A DNA stretch of 64,000 nucleotides from the NCBI GenBank assembly GCA_963971535.1, contig OZ020589.1, positions 87,991,796 through 88,055,795 of the forward strand. Direction: 5' to 3'. Numbering within the stretch: the first letter of the stretch is position 1; each line of letters starts with the position of its first letter. The stretch comes from Notolepis coatsorum (Eukaryota > Chordata > Actinopteri > Aulopiformes > Paralepididae). The notes below the pieces were generated by a model. It was not told where the DNA came from. It saw only the letters and a program-made list of their open reading frames with translations, and did not search any database. The position numbers and the translations under genes are program-made. This document shows positions 11,509-20,893 of the stretch, in pieces.

Positions 11509-12025
11509 AGGCGAGTCAATCTATGAAAAAAAAGCACTTAACCCAAAAAAAATTTATACAAAAGGTTTTTTGATGGATTCCGATAGTATTGGGCGTGCTA
11601 AATAACATACTAAAAGTTGACCAAAATCGACCCCCCCGAAAGCCGCCATTTCCAAGATGCCGTCCCAGATGGCGGTGGAGATATTAAAATGGCTATATCT
11701 CAAATTGAGAATATGGTGCAAAGGATTTCTCAACTGATTCTGGTACCTCTGGGCATGTTCACTAACATACTAAAAATCTAGGAAAATTCACCTTCCAGAA
11801 AGGCTTAATTTTCAAGATGGCGTCCAAAATGGCGGCAGACCAAGCTTAAAATGGCTATATATCTCAATAGAAAAAAATATATAACTATGATTTTTCACTT
11901 GATTCTGGTACCTCTAGACATGCGTGTGAACATACTAAAAATCTAGGAAAATACACCTTCCGGAAAGGCATCATTTTCAAGATGGCGTCCAAACTGGCGC
12001 CCAGGAGCTTAAAATGACTATACAA
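11509..12025 (+). repeat. Left terminal inverted repeat with sub-repeats
   Basis: After 67 bp of end sequence, three tandem units start at GATTC in 11576, 11736 and 11901 (periods 160 and 165). Each unit contains GGTACCTCT-like, ACATACTAAAA, a stem of CACCTTCC, then AAGATGGCGTCC and TTAAAATGGCTATA. The same units, inverted, form the right end. The repeated AAGATGGCG resembles a YY1-type site. Confidence 0.9.
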
Positions 12026-12047
12026 ATACAAATAGCTTACTAAAAAA

Positions 12048-12331
12048 GGTGTTTGCACTCTCCAGCTCTCAAGCTAGCATAGTTGAAGCCTTCTTTTTGA
12101 CCATTATAGTTGTTATAGTTAGAGGTGTTTGCACTCTCCAGCTCCCAAACTACCATCGTTGAAGCCTTCTTTTTCTGAATCAGTTTCTTTCTTTCTTTTC
12201 TGACCTAGTCCTGTGTTTGGGCATGCCTGGGCGTGTCTGACCTGGCAGTGTTATTTAAGCCCCAGTTTCATTCTAGTCTTTGACAGAGGTGTTTGCACTC
12301 TCAGCTCTCAAGCTAGCATAGTTGAAGCCTT
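12048..12331 (+). repeat. Three 5' copies of a 45-bp repeat before the ORF
   Basis: GGTGTTTGCACTCTC...GTTGAAGCCTT copies start at 12048, 12124 and 12288. Each ends in a pyrimidine-rich GAAGCCTTCTTTTT. In the last copy this run leads into TTTTTAGCTAG, a possible 3' splice site just upstream of the nuclease ORF. Confidence 0.8.
12249..12262 (+). promoter_or_regulatory. Possible TATA-like promoter of the TIR element
   Basis: GTTATTTAAGCC lies about 100 bp upstream of the ORF start, in a short non-repetitive spacer between the second and third 45-bp repeats. It is the only TATA-like motif I noted between the left repeat and the ORF. Function is inferred. Confidence 0.3.
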
Positions 12332-12357
12332 TTTAGCTAGGAGCAATTGGTACACTG

Positions 12358-14823
12358 ATGGACGGTACAGGACTTAAGGAGATTCTAGGGGTAGTCTATG
12401 GGGAGAACTCAGTAGCCCATATGATGACAGGCAAATCAGTTCAGAGAGCATTCCGTGGCCATCTTCTGGTTGACAAATATCTTAACCGCATGATAATATC
12501 AGAAATGGTAGATGATAGTCATGAATTTGCAGCAATGGTTGAACAGTCTGAAGCAATGTATACCTCAATAGTTAAGGGTGAAATGCCATTGGAAACAGTG
12601 TTCACATCAGAGACCCTCATTACAATAAATGAAGAGCTGGGAAAAAGGAAGATGGAACTGTGTGCTAGATCCAAAACTAGTCAGTTGTGGCTAAATTACC
12701 AACACATGTTAGAAGTTGCTAGGTCACTGATAACAGCAGATCGCACAGGTTCCTGGCTTTTGCACCTACGCGCTGTTTCTGAATGCATGCCGATATTCGC
12801 TGCGGCTGGGCATTACAATTACTTGAAATCGGCACACTTTTATGTCCAAGAGATGAGTCAGCTTCACATCAACCACCCAGATGTCTTCAGACAATTTGAA
12901 AAGGGTTTTCATGTTATCCGTCGCAGCAGCCAATCATGGGCAGGCCTCAGCTCAGATCTTGTAATCGAAACAACATTGATGAGGTCATTGAAGACTACAG
13001 GAGGGATGACACATGGAAGTGGAATGACCGACAATCAGAGATCCCTTTGGACAATGTCAAAGGGCATAACATCAGAGTATAACACCGCAATGCAGGAGTT
13101 CTCAAACCAGACATACACAACATCAGAACAGCACAAGGATTCAACAGAGGCAAGGATGAAAAGGGATGCTGCTGACCTGGAGAAGATCACTTCAAAACTT
13201 GCTATATGTTCACCTTTCTCTCCAGACTCTTCTTTAAGGAATGTTGTTACAGGTGTTGTCGCTGAGGATGGAGTGAACGTGCATGATTATGACTCTGTTG
13301 GACGCAACATCATGCACAAAATGATCGGACAGCCGGCATTCACATTTTCATTTAGTAGAAAGGATAAAGCCATAACCCTTGGACAAAAATCGTCTATCAA
13401 GGTTGCTCCTGATCGAATCATTGATTCTGCACTTCTTTTTCAACGTTTCCTTATTGTCTCCCAAACTGGAGAGCTGTCATTGGAGGAGGTTATGCGTTAC
13501 GAACTCAGTCCTTTCCCTCCTGCCCTCTTTGAAGCCGGAAACGTCTTCCGCAAAGCTGATAAACCACAACTAGCGCACGCGATCTGTGATCATGCAAGTG
13601 ATGCAATCCTAGATTCTGTACCAGAAACGGAGCATTATGTTCTTGATGGTGGTTCACTCCTTCACCGAATACAATGGAAGCACGGACAAAGCTATGGTAA
13701 AATTGCACAGTCATATGCAGACTTCACCATCCAACATTATGGCTCAGCTACAACCATTGTGTTTGATGGCTATGAGGATGGGCCATCCATTAAAGACAAC
13801 ACACATCAAAGAAGAGGAAACAATATTCATCCCATTGTCAACTTCACTGCTGAGACAGAGTTCTCAGGTAAGAAGGAGGAGTTCCTGTCAAGAGATCTGA
13901 ATAAACAGAAACTGATCCACATGATAAGTGATGAACTGAAAGAACGGGATTGCACTGTGGTCAATTCACTTGGAGATGCTGATGTAGACATAGTAAGGGC
14001 CGCAGTGGGATCATCTCTTCTTCACACCACAACGCTGATTGGAGAAGATACTGATCTCCTCGTCTTACTTCTTTACTATGCACAGAGAGATAGCAAGGGC
14101 CTTTATTTCAGATCAGACAAGTCGAAAGCTGATGGCAGTTTTAAAGTGTACGCCATAAACCATTTGAAAGAAGTATTCGGACAGGATGTGTGTTCTCAGT
14201 TGCTGTTCATCCATGCTGTGACTGGCTGTGACACAACTTCCCGGATCTTCGGAGTTGGCAAAAATACAGCATTCCAAAAACTTGTAAAAGGGGATCCTGT
14301 CCTTCAGGCTTGTGCCAATGCATTCACTGTACCAAACCAGACAACAAATGTGATCGATGACCTTGGGTGCCAAGCAATGGCTGTCTTTTTTGGTGGAAAG
14401 TGCACAGATTCGCTTGCAAAAATGAGATATAACATTTTCAGCAAGAAGGTTGTCTCAGCTTCATCAACGGTAACGCCTGAACGTCTACCACCAACTGAAT
14501 CTGCTACCAAATTCCACTGTCGTAGAGCATACTACCAGGTCATGGTCTGGATGGGACCAGATGATGGTATAGATGCTCTAGACTGGGGCTGGAACCTGCA
14601 GGACAATAGATTTGTCCCACTCATGTCAACAATGAATGCTGCTCCAGACAGTCTCTTGAAGGTCATTCATTGTAACTGTACCACTGCCTGCAAGACACTT
14701 CGCTGCTCATGCAGAAAATATGGACTACCTTGTACTACTGTCTGTGGACCATGTCAACTTCATGAATGTGACAATCCACATAACAAGTTTCTCCCAGAGG
14801 ATCCTGAAGATGATGATGAGTAG
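12358..14823 (+). CDS. Transposon protein: partial transposase, FEN1/XPG-like nuclease, CXC
   Basis: The frame encodes 821 aa without a break. Residues 1-330 resemble the back half of an RNase H-type transposase family I recall from many animal genomes (around 135-240, with D200 and E204 in SDLVIET). Residues 430-700 match the FEN1/XPG 5' nuclease order: LDGGSLL (D430), VFDGYEDG (D470), GDADVD (D540, D542, D544), IGEDTDLL (D564, D566) and TGCDTTSRIFGVGKNTA (D625, then a helix-hairpin-helix-like turn). These line up with D34, D86, E158/E160, D179/D181 and D233 of human FEN1. Residues 772-804 form a cysteine cluster of Tesmin/TSO1 (CXC) type. The start is probably not the true protein start: upstream in frame GAIGTL continues the family's usual sequence after a likely splice acceptor at 12332-12341, and no 5' exon is visible. 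Family assignment is by eye. Confidence 0.8.
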   Translation: MDGTGLKEILGVVYGENSVAHMMTGKSVQRAFRGHLLVDKYLNRMIISEMVDDSHEFAAMVEQSEAMYTSIVKGEMPLETVFTSETLITINEELGKRKMELCARSKTSQLWLNYQHMLEVARSLITADRTGSWLLHLRAVSECMPIFAAAGHYNYLKSAHFYVQEMSQLHINHPDVFRQFEKGFHVIRRSSQSWAGLSSDLVIETTLMRSLKTTGGMTHGSGMTDNQRSLWTMSKGITSEYNTAMQEFSNQTYTTSEQHKDSTEARMKRDAADLEKITSKLAICSPFSPDSSLRNVVTGVVAEDGVNVHDYDSVGRNIMHKMIGQPAFTFSFSRKDKAITLGQKSSIKVAPDRIIDSALLFQRFLIVSQTGELSLEEVMRYELSPFPPALFEAGNVFRKADKPQLAHAICDHASDAILDSVPETEHYVLDGGSLLHRIQWKHGQSYGKIAQSYADFTIQHYGSATTIVFDGYEDGPSIKDNTHQRRGNNIHPIVNFTAETEFSGKKEEFLSRDLNKQKLIHMISDELKERDCTVVNSLGDADVDIVRAAVGSSLLHTTTLIGEDTDLLVLLLYYAQRDSKGLYFRSDKSKADGSFKVYAINHLKEVFGQDVCSQLLFIHAVTGCDTTSRIFGVGKNTAFQKLVKGDPVLQACANAFTVPNQTTNVIDDLGCQAMAVFFGGKCTDSLAKMRYNIFSKKVVSASSTVTPERLPPTESATKFHCRRAYYQVMVWMGPDDGIDALDWGWNLQDNRFVPLMSTMNAAPDSLLKVIHCNCTTACKTLRCSCRKYGLPCTTVCGPCQLHECDNPHNKFLPEDPEDDDE

Positions 14824-15016
14824 GCCTAAAGACCACAATAAGTGGGTCATTTATTTTGTGTTCAACACCAAAGCCAGCTTTCTAGGTTGAATATAATAAC
14901 CAATTTTAATTTTAGCCAAAATAAGCTACAGGCAGCCATTTTGATGATGCAAATGATGCATTCCTAGCAGATATATTTAGCTAGATATTTTGCTCGTTAT
15001 TAATGTATAGAGGTGC

Positions 15017-15574
15017 CAGAATCAGTTTATAAATCCTTTAGAAATGTTTTCCCATTTGAGATACAGGCATTCTAAGCTCCCAGTCGTCATTTTGGACACC
15101 ATTTTGAAAATTAAGCCTCTTCGGAAGGTGTATTTCCCTAAAACTTTAGTATGTTCCTAAGTATGTCTAGGGGTACTTGGGGTACCAGAATCAAATGACA
15201 AAATCATTTATATAATTTTTATATTGACATATATATAGCCATTTTAAGCTTGGCCAGCCGCAATTTTGGACGCCATCTTGAAAATGAAGCCTTTCTGGAA
15301 GGTGTATTTTCCTAGATTTTTAGTATGTTAGTGAGCATGCCCAGAGGTACCAGAATCAGTTGAGAAATCCTTTGCACCATTTTCTTAATTTGAGATATAG
15401 CCATTTTAATCGCCCCGGCGCCATCTGGGACGCCATCTTGGAAATGACGGCTTTCGGAGGGGTCGATTTTGGTCGACTTTTAGTATGTTATTTAGCACGC
15501 CAAATACTACCAGAATCCATTGAAAAACCTTTTGTATACATTTTTTTGGGGTTAAACCATATATTGACTCGCCT
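15017..15574 (-). repeat. Right terminal inverted repeat with sub-repeats
   Basis: Read on the minus strand from 15574, units begin at GATTC in 15517, 15357, 15192 and 15023 (periods 160, 165 and 169). They are close copies of the left-end units, so the right end carries one unit more than the left before the similarity fades. Confidence 0.9.
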
Positions 15575-15583
15575 AAGTGGTTT

Positions 15584-16700
15584 GCTGCTCCACTAGCATT
15601 GCTGTTATCTCATTTAGCCTTTTTAATAGGTTGCATACAACTGAGGTTTCATTGCTTTGAGGTGAAATTACAGTTGGGGTCGTTAGCTGCACAGGAGGGC
15701 CCATGTGAGTTGTATTGTCCTGTGCTCCATCCCAAGACACATGTTGTCTTTGTAAAGATGGCGGTTGTGTTTGAATGAGAGTTAGCTGTAACAGCATAGA
15801 TTGTTGTCTTTGCCAAAATGGGGGCTGTTGAATGGGTGTTGGCTGCATCAAGTGCATAGGTTGTTGTATTTGCCAGGGTGGTGGTGGTTGAATGGGTGGT
15901 TATTGCTGTTGCATAGCTTGTGGTTTCCATAGTGATGGTTGTTGCACATATGATTACTGTGCAGATGGTTGCTGCAGTTCTGGTGGTTGCATAGATGGTT
16001 GCTGTGGTTCTGGTGGTTGCATAGACGGTTGCTGTGGTAGTGATGTATATTCTTTTGCATGAGGATTGAGAGTGACTGAGGGTTCCTTTAACCTTGTTCC
16101 TTTCCTGTAGTAGGAGTCCATTCCATCGGACTGTGTGAGTGAAAGAGCTTGGTGACTGGGGGATTGTAATACTGCTATTCTTGCGTTGGTAGCTGCCAGT
16201 TGTGCATCAAGCTCCATCGTTTCCTTTGTCTTTTTCAGGATCTGTTCCTGCTCTTCCAGAGCGTGTTTATCCTTTTTCAGGGTGTGTTTCAGGATCTGTT
16301 CCTGTTTTTCCAGAGCATGTTTATCCTTTTTCAGCATTTGTTCCTGCTCCTCCAGAGCGTGTTTATCCTTTAACGCTGCAGCGCGAATCACAAGTGAAGC
16401 TCTATCTGCCTCGGCCTGTAAGCGAGCTACTGAGGTAGAAGATCTGCTGGACCTGCTGGTACCAGACCTTGTGTGACCTTTGTGAGCAGATTTTTTACTT
16501 CCCACATTAGAAATGCTGTCATTTGGATTAATTAGATTTTGCACGTCCTCCTCATTCTTATTAACACTTTCCACATTAGAAATGCTGTCATTTGGATTAA
16601 TTAGATTTTGCACGTCCTCCTCATCATCATTAACACTTTCCACAGGTTTGATCATTTTTGTCCTGTCCATCAATAAAGTCATTGACATTGATAATTTTGG
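15584..16700 (-). pseudogene. BEL/Pao Gag, middle part with coiled coil
   Basis: The frame from 16688 to 15954 encodes an acidic stretch with a duplicated NEEDVQNLINPNDSISNV block, then a Ser/Arg-rich stretch. A long helical region with repeated KDKHALEEQEQILK heptads (a likely coiled coil) follows, then Gln/Pro-rich repeats. The frame shifts near 15950 and continues to KRLNEITAMLVEQQ at the edge of the TIR element. This is the N-terminal, multimerising part of a BEL Gag. Confidence 0.75.
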
Positions 16701-17201
16701 CTTTGAACTAGAGCTGGGCCGTTAACGGCGTTAACGCGAGACTAGTATCGCACGATAATATAATTGACGCCGTTAATCTTTTTCTCAACGTTGGGTCTGT
16801 ATTGTCCTTAAATACTTGCCATAGTTCCCAACTGTGGTACTAGGAAGTGATTGCACTACCGGAGCTGTAGTCAGAATAATGTGTTAAACTAAAGTAGTGG
16901 TCCGGTAATCATTGTTATACAGGTGAGGTTAAGAAGTCCTCAGGATATAACACAATTCGGCGATGAGGACGTCTGAATCTGCGCAATGCAAGAAAGAAGA
17001 AGTCCGTTGCAAGCTTTGTTTACATTATTAACGTTAGCGAGTTAGCATGTTAGCTCACGTTGATCGGGCGGCACTTGCAAACATCTACAAGAGGAGGAAA
17101 TCCACTTTACACACTAAAGGAAGGATCGACTGGACTATCGTGAGTGTTTACAACAGAAATGGCTTGGGTTATTGGAAATATTGGACCGTTTGATGACAAT
17201 G

Positions 17202-18508
17202 TAGCTAGGGCTGGGCGATATGACCAAAAACGTTATCGAGATTAAATTATAAAATTATTTTCATATAATTCGATATCGATAATTATCGTCGATATAATGT
17301 CTGTCAAGTTTAATTAACTTCTAATATGCTGCTGCGAATGTCTCAAGTCGAGTTGATGTCGTCATCAGTCCTCGCACGTTAGCAGTTAGCCGACAAGCGG
17401 AGTATCTCATGACAATAAATATGACACTAAAATACTCTCTTCCGCCACAATATATTGAAACGACGTCCACTCCCACACTACTATAAACGTGGCCTCAGAA
17501 TTCAAAACACACACATACTCGGCACGTAAATATATAAAACAGTGCCGTGCAAGCTAGTTAACCTAGCCAGCCTGTTGCTTCTACGCGGTGTATTCCATGA
17601 CAATGTGCTAAATATCACACTAAAATACTCTCTTCCGCCACAATATATTGAAACGACTTCCACTGTATACCCCCACTACTATAAACGTGGCCTCAGAATT
17701 CACCACACACACATACTCGGCACGTAAATATATAAAACAACGCCGTGCAAGCTAATTAGCCTAGCAAGCCTTGTTGTTGAGTGAGTCCTACCGCTCTGGG
17801 TCTCCTTCCGGGTCTCCGTCGATCTCGGCCATCTCCTTCACTGATTGGTTGTTAGCTGTTGTGCGTAGCACGTCATCACGTAAGGTTGGTTGTTGTTAGT
17901 GAGTGTGCTGAGCCGAGGCTGAACGGAGCCAAGCTTGGAAAATCGATATATCGAAACTTTGCGACCACGTTTTTAATGTTTATTTCGAGGAAATAATTTA
18001 TCGCGATAGTTATCGTTATCGTTTTTTCGCCCAGCCCTAAATGTAGCCCCTTTCGTGACTGTGATGCACGGAGTGAATCCACAGTCACTTGCTCCTCAAT
18101 AGGAAACCAACCTAGATTTACCATGAAGGACTGGTTCTGGCCGAGCCGTTCGTTATACAAGAATCACAGAGACGTTTCAAAGGTGCTCACAGTTGCACGA
18201 GGGTTTCGGACAGAGATACGGGATGGTTTGAAAGCTCTGCGTTGCTAATAAACATTTTAAATAATTTTTATAAACTGCTCAAAACGGCATTATTTCCGCC
18301 ATTGGGTGATCACAGCGCATGCGCACCATCCCGTATCTCTGTCCGAAACCCTCGTGCAACTGTGAGTACCTTTGTAATTCCTCTGTGATACTTGTATAAC
18401 GAACGGTTCGGCCAGAACCAGTCCTTCATGGTAAATCTAGGTTGGTTTCCTATTGAGGAGCAAGTGACTGTGGATTCACTCGGTGCATCACAGTCACGAA
18501 AGGGGCTA
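17202..18508. mobile_element. Foldback MITE with 9-bp duplication, split by a hAT
   Basis: Two arms of roughly 190-200 bp, starting TAGCCCCTTTCGTGACTG, face each other across a spacer of about 70 bp (arms 18048-18240 and 18310-18508). A perfect 9-bp duplication ATGACAATG lies at 17193-17201 and 18509-18517. The left arm is cut after its fourth base by a hAT (17206-18039). A 9-bp duplication with long palindromic arms fits a Mutator-like MITE. Confidence 0.85.
17206..18039. mobile_element. Non-autonomous hAT (hAT-D)
   Basis: The ends are TAGGGCTGGGCGATA and its inverse ...CGCCCAGCCCTA, with a perfect 8-bp duplication AATGTAGC (17198-17205 and 18040-18047). Internally there are two partial copies of a segment with ACTCTCTTCCGCCACAATAT (near 17433 and 17622). 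No transposase is present. Confidence 0.92.
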
Positions 18509-18533
18509 ATGACAATGTGGAGCAATATGAAAT

Positions 18534-18690
18534 GAAAATGGGGGACCCTGATGTAAACAAGACAAACGTCTTTCTCTGGTCTGCATCCCCTTAACAATTG
18601 TATGTATTGAGCCGTACTGTATTGTACCCATTCTGCAATCTGTTAAACAACGTTTTCATTCATTCATTCATCCATTCATTCATTCATGGA
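18534..18690 (+). mobile_element. LINE 3' tail with (CATT)n end
   Basis: This stretch (GGGGACCCTGATGTAAACAA to ATTCTGCAATCTGTTAA) recurs at 24176-24300 and, partly and inverted, at 41330-41420. It ends in CATTCATT repeats, as LINE 3' ends of this family do. The body is missing. Confidence 0.65.
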
Positions 18691-19080
18691 ACTGTTACAC
18701 TGAGCTTGCACTGAATTTGTTGAGAAACCTGCTTCTGCAGCAGTCTGTATGTGAGCAACCAGTCAGCAGCATTGTGAATTTAGAGATTCACTAAAAGACA
18801 CATTGAGAGACAGGTTTGTGTGTGGATTAAGAAATGAAGGTGCACAGAAGAAACTACTGACAGAGAGTGATTTGACACTGGAGAGAGCTGTCAATATCAG
18901 TGTAACAATGTTAATGGCATCAAAGGAAGGGCACAGAAAATTACAATAAATCTGGTTTTAAAAGAAACACTGGAAATTACAAAAAGAAGAGACATGTTCA
19001 TGCTGTTGAACAAGGAGATAGAACAGCTAGTGACTCCTCAGATGAAGAGGAAAGGATAAATCTCCTCCTCTTGTCATTAT
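18690..19080 (+). pseudogene. Ty3/Gypsy-type Gag-like remnant
   Basis: The plus strand near 18800-18925 reads RDRFVCGLRNEGAQKKLL followed by TESDLTLERAVNIS. This is close to the FVxGLxxxxxQxxLL signature of Ty3/Gypsy Gag proteins. Before and after it the frame is broken by stops. It may be a capsid-like fragment carried within hAT-C. Confidence 0.5.
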
Positions 19081-19177
19081 TTTGGTAGAACACACCTATT
19101 TTGAATGCCTTTGGCAGATTTTTTTTGAGCCATTTTAATCTAGATTAATTCCAGGATTGCAGGTAGATTAATCTAGA

Positions 19178-19663
19178 TTAAAAAATGTTATCTATGCCCA
19201 GCTCTACTTTGAACCAAATGTCATGTTTTCCCCTTTCCTCAGGAGGTACTATTGGCAACAGAGCCTCCTGGTTTGCTGCTGCTTCCTTGCATATGTGGAG
19301 ATATTGCATAAATGCGCATTGCACCTCCTGTTTGCATCCACTTTGCATTAACCCCAAAATAGTTTTTTGCAAGTTAGAAGCCTTGTTAAATTTAGATTTA
19401 TGTAATTTATGTAATGTGTCAATTTTATCCAATAGGGCTTTTGGTGTTAATTTGCTCTTTCGTTTTGTGACCTGCTGTGCTTCGGTATCAACATTGTGTG
19501 TGATTTGACCTGTGTCCACTTCGGACTGTGTTTTAGCCACTGTGGGTGTGGGCTGTGACTTTTCAACCAATGAAGGTTCTTTACAATGCGTTTCAGCCAT
19601 GGCGGGCTGTTCAACCATAACGCTGGTCTCTGCTGGATTCTGAACACCTTTATCAGAATCCAT
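19178..19663 (-). pseudogene. BEL/Pao Gag N-terminus
   Basis: The frame starts at the Met at 19663 (MDSDKGVQNPAETSVMVEQ). It has Pro/Thr-rich text, then a basic helical segment (KLTPKALLDKIDTLHKLHKS) and reaches KHDIWFKV at 19210, where the hAT-C target site lies. It continues beyond the hAT at 16700. The N-terminal location and composition suit a BEL Gag leader. Confidence 0.65.
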
Positions 19664-20102
19664 ATCAGCAATATAAGACCAACAGATTCAATATGAAACG
19701 GTACCTTTGGTTAAACCACAATAAACAAAACCCACAGTTAATCATCACATGGTTAAACGTTTTAACCAAACCTTAAACACACACATACACACGAACGGGT
19801 TGCGCAACCATAAAACCACCAATGCATTGGAATTTCCCTTTTTATATTTTTCTCAAGTGACCCTGTGTGCACACATTTCTTTTTTATATGGCCATAAGGT
19901 ATACCTAGTAGCGCGCTACATATACCTGTTCGTTGCGCAGCGCTGTCGGGACTGTTTGACTTTATTCTTTGAACTTCGAAAAGTCTTCAAACAGCGCTCC
20001 TTGTCCGAGCGCTATTCAACTTCAAACAGCGCTCCTTGTCCGAGCGCTATTTAAACTGCTTGCGCGCAGGACAGCTCCCTGGTCCGTCCGCTCGTCCAAA
20101 CG

Positions 20103-20380
20103 GTGCTGGGCAGCTGGTGGTCCGTCCGCTCCTTGACGGTGCTGGGCAGCTCCTCCTGGTCTGTCCGCTCCTTGACGGTGCTGGGCAGCTCCTCCTGGTC
20201 CGTCCGCTCCTTGGCGGTGCTGGGCAGCTCCTCCTGGTCCGTCCGCTCCTTGACGGTGCTGGGCAGCTCCTCCTGGTCCGTCCGCTCCTTGGCGGTGCTG
20301 GGCAGCTCCTCCTGGTCCGTCCGCTCCTTGACGGTGCTGGGCAGCTCCTCCTGATCCGTCTGCTCCTTGACGGTGCTGGC
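20103..20380. repeat. 39-bp GC-rich minisatellite, about 7 units
   Basis: Units of 39 bp (GGTGCTGGGCAGCTCCTCCT then GGTCCGTCCGCTCCTTGAC) alternate TTGAC and TTGGC endings. Because 39 is a multiple of three, long ORFs appear in most frames; they have no support as genes. It lies upstream of the BEL gag start. Confidence 0.95.
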
Positions 20381-20486
20381 GCGTCTTGGTCCAGATTGTC
20401 CATGTTCCGCGCAATTCCAAGCGAAACGGTGAACCAAACAAACGTCACTAATTAGTGTCTTTCAGCGGCCTCAGAAATCAAAACAC

Positions 20487-20603
20487 TGTCTCGCTGATCA
20501 GCTGTTGAATCTTGAGCGCAGAGTGCGCTGTCTCGCTGATCAGCTGTTGAATCTTGAGCGCAGAGCGCGCTGTCTCGCTGATCAGCTGTTGAATCTTGAG
20601 CGC
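20487..20603. repeat. 42-bp tandem repeat, 3 copies
   Basis: TGTCTCGCTGATCAGCTGTT followed by GAATCTTGAGCGCAGAGTGC is repeated nearly exactly three times. Confidence 0.95.
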
Positions 20604-20681
20604 CGTGGCTTATCCTCGTCTTCCAATAAATAACAAAGGCAATTGTCCATTTCAAACGAAGAGCCTTCGTTTTTGACTAAT

Positions 20682-20893
20682 GTAGAGCCTTTACCTATAA
20701 GCCTACTGCGAGGGGCAAGTGGGCTGGCTTGAGTTAGACACGTGCTTGAAGAATTCAATGTCCAGAGTGCTCGTATCATTTTCGATATGCCAATCCATTT
20801 ATTGACCTTTTTTCCACCAAATAATATAATACAAAAAACTATTTTCCTAATTACACTGAACGCCGACCTATACGGCACATCAACACGAACACG
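20682..20893. repeat. 214-bp direct repeat, right copy
   Basis: Near-identical to 7211-7424 in the same orientation, with a few substitutions and a 2-bp length change. The flanks on either side of the two copies do not match. Confidence 0.85.

Larger units (their letters stand above)
11509..15574 (+). mobile_element. TIR DNA transposon with FEN1/XPG-like nuclease ORF
   Basis: The element is 4066 bp and starts AGGCGAGTCAAT; its right end is the inverted copy. The inverted repeats extend for at least 500 bp. It sits in the gag gene of a BEL element: Gag codons up to VEQQTT end at the right border and resume at the left border with PPREIPYFDGDP. A possible 9-bp duplication flanks it. It has one long ORF (12358-14823). 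I recall Academ transposons being reported with XPG-like nucleases, but their usual 3-4-bp duplications are not seen here, so the superfamily is open. Confidence 0.85.
16709..19206. mobile_element. hAT element (hAT-C) in BEL gag
   Basis: It starts TAGAGCTGGGCCGTTAACG and its right end reads, inverted, TAGAGCTGGGCATAG. A perfect 8-bp duplication CTTTGAAC flanks it (16701-16708 and 19207-19214). The Gag frame continues across it. It has no intact transposase. Inside are a foldback element (17202-18508), a LINE tail and a Gag-like coding remnant. Confidence 0.9.
8364..19663 (-). mobile_element. BEL/Pao LTR retrotransposon, degenerate
   Basis: On the minus strand the order is gag (19663 down to 10693 with insertions), protease (10638-10153), an RNase H-to-integrase linker (10061-9741) and integrase (9716-8364). 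The reverse transcriptase is deleted. Gag is split twice, by a hAT (16709-19206) and by the TIR element 11509-15574. I could not identify LTRs on either side. Several frameshifts show it is dead. Confidence 0.85.

Noticed and set aside
12358..14823. Host fen1 or ercc5-like gene
   Set aside because: It lies between long inverted repeats inside a retrotransposon gag gene and has a transposase-like front part, so it belongs to a mobile element.
20022..20455. Overlapping 128-139 codon ORFs on both strands
   Set aside because: All come from the 39-bp minisatellite, whose period is a multiple of three; no frame shows a known domain.
7211..20893. LTRs of the BEL element
   Set aside because: The 214-bp direct repeats are about 1 kb from the BEL genes, the intervening sequences differ, and they lack TG...CA ends; one copy overlaps hAT-like coding text.
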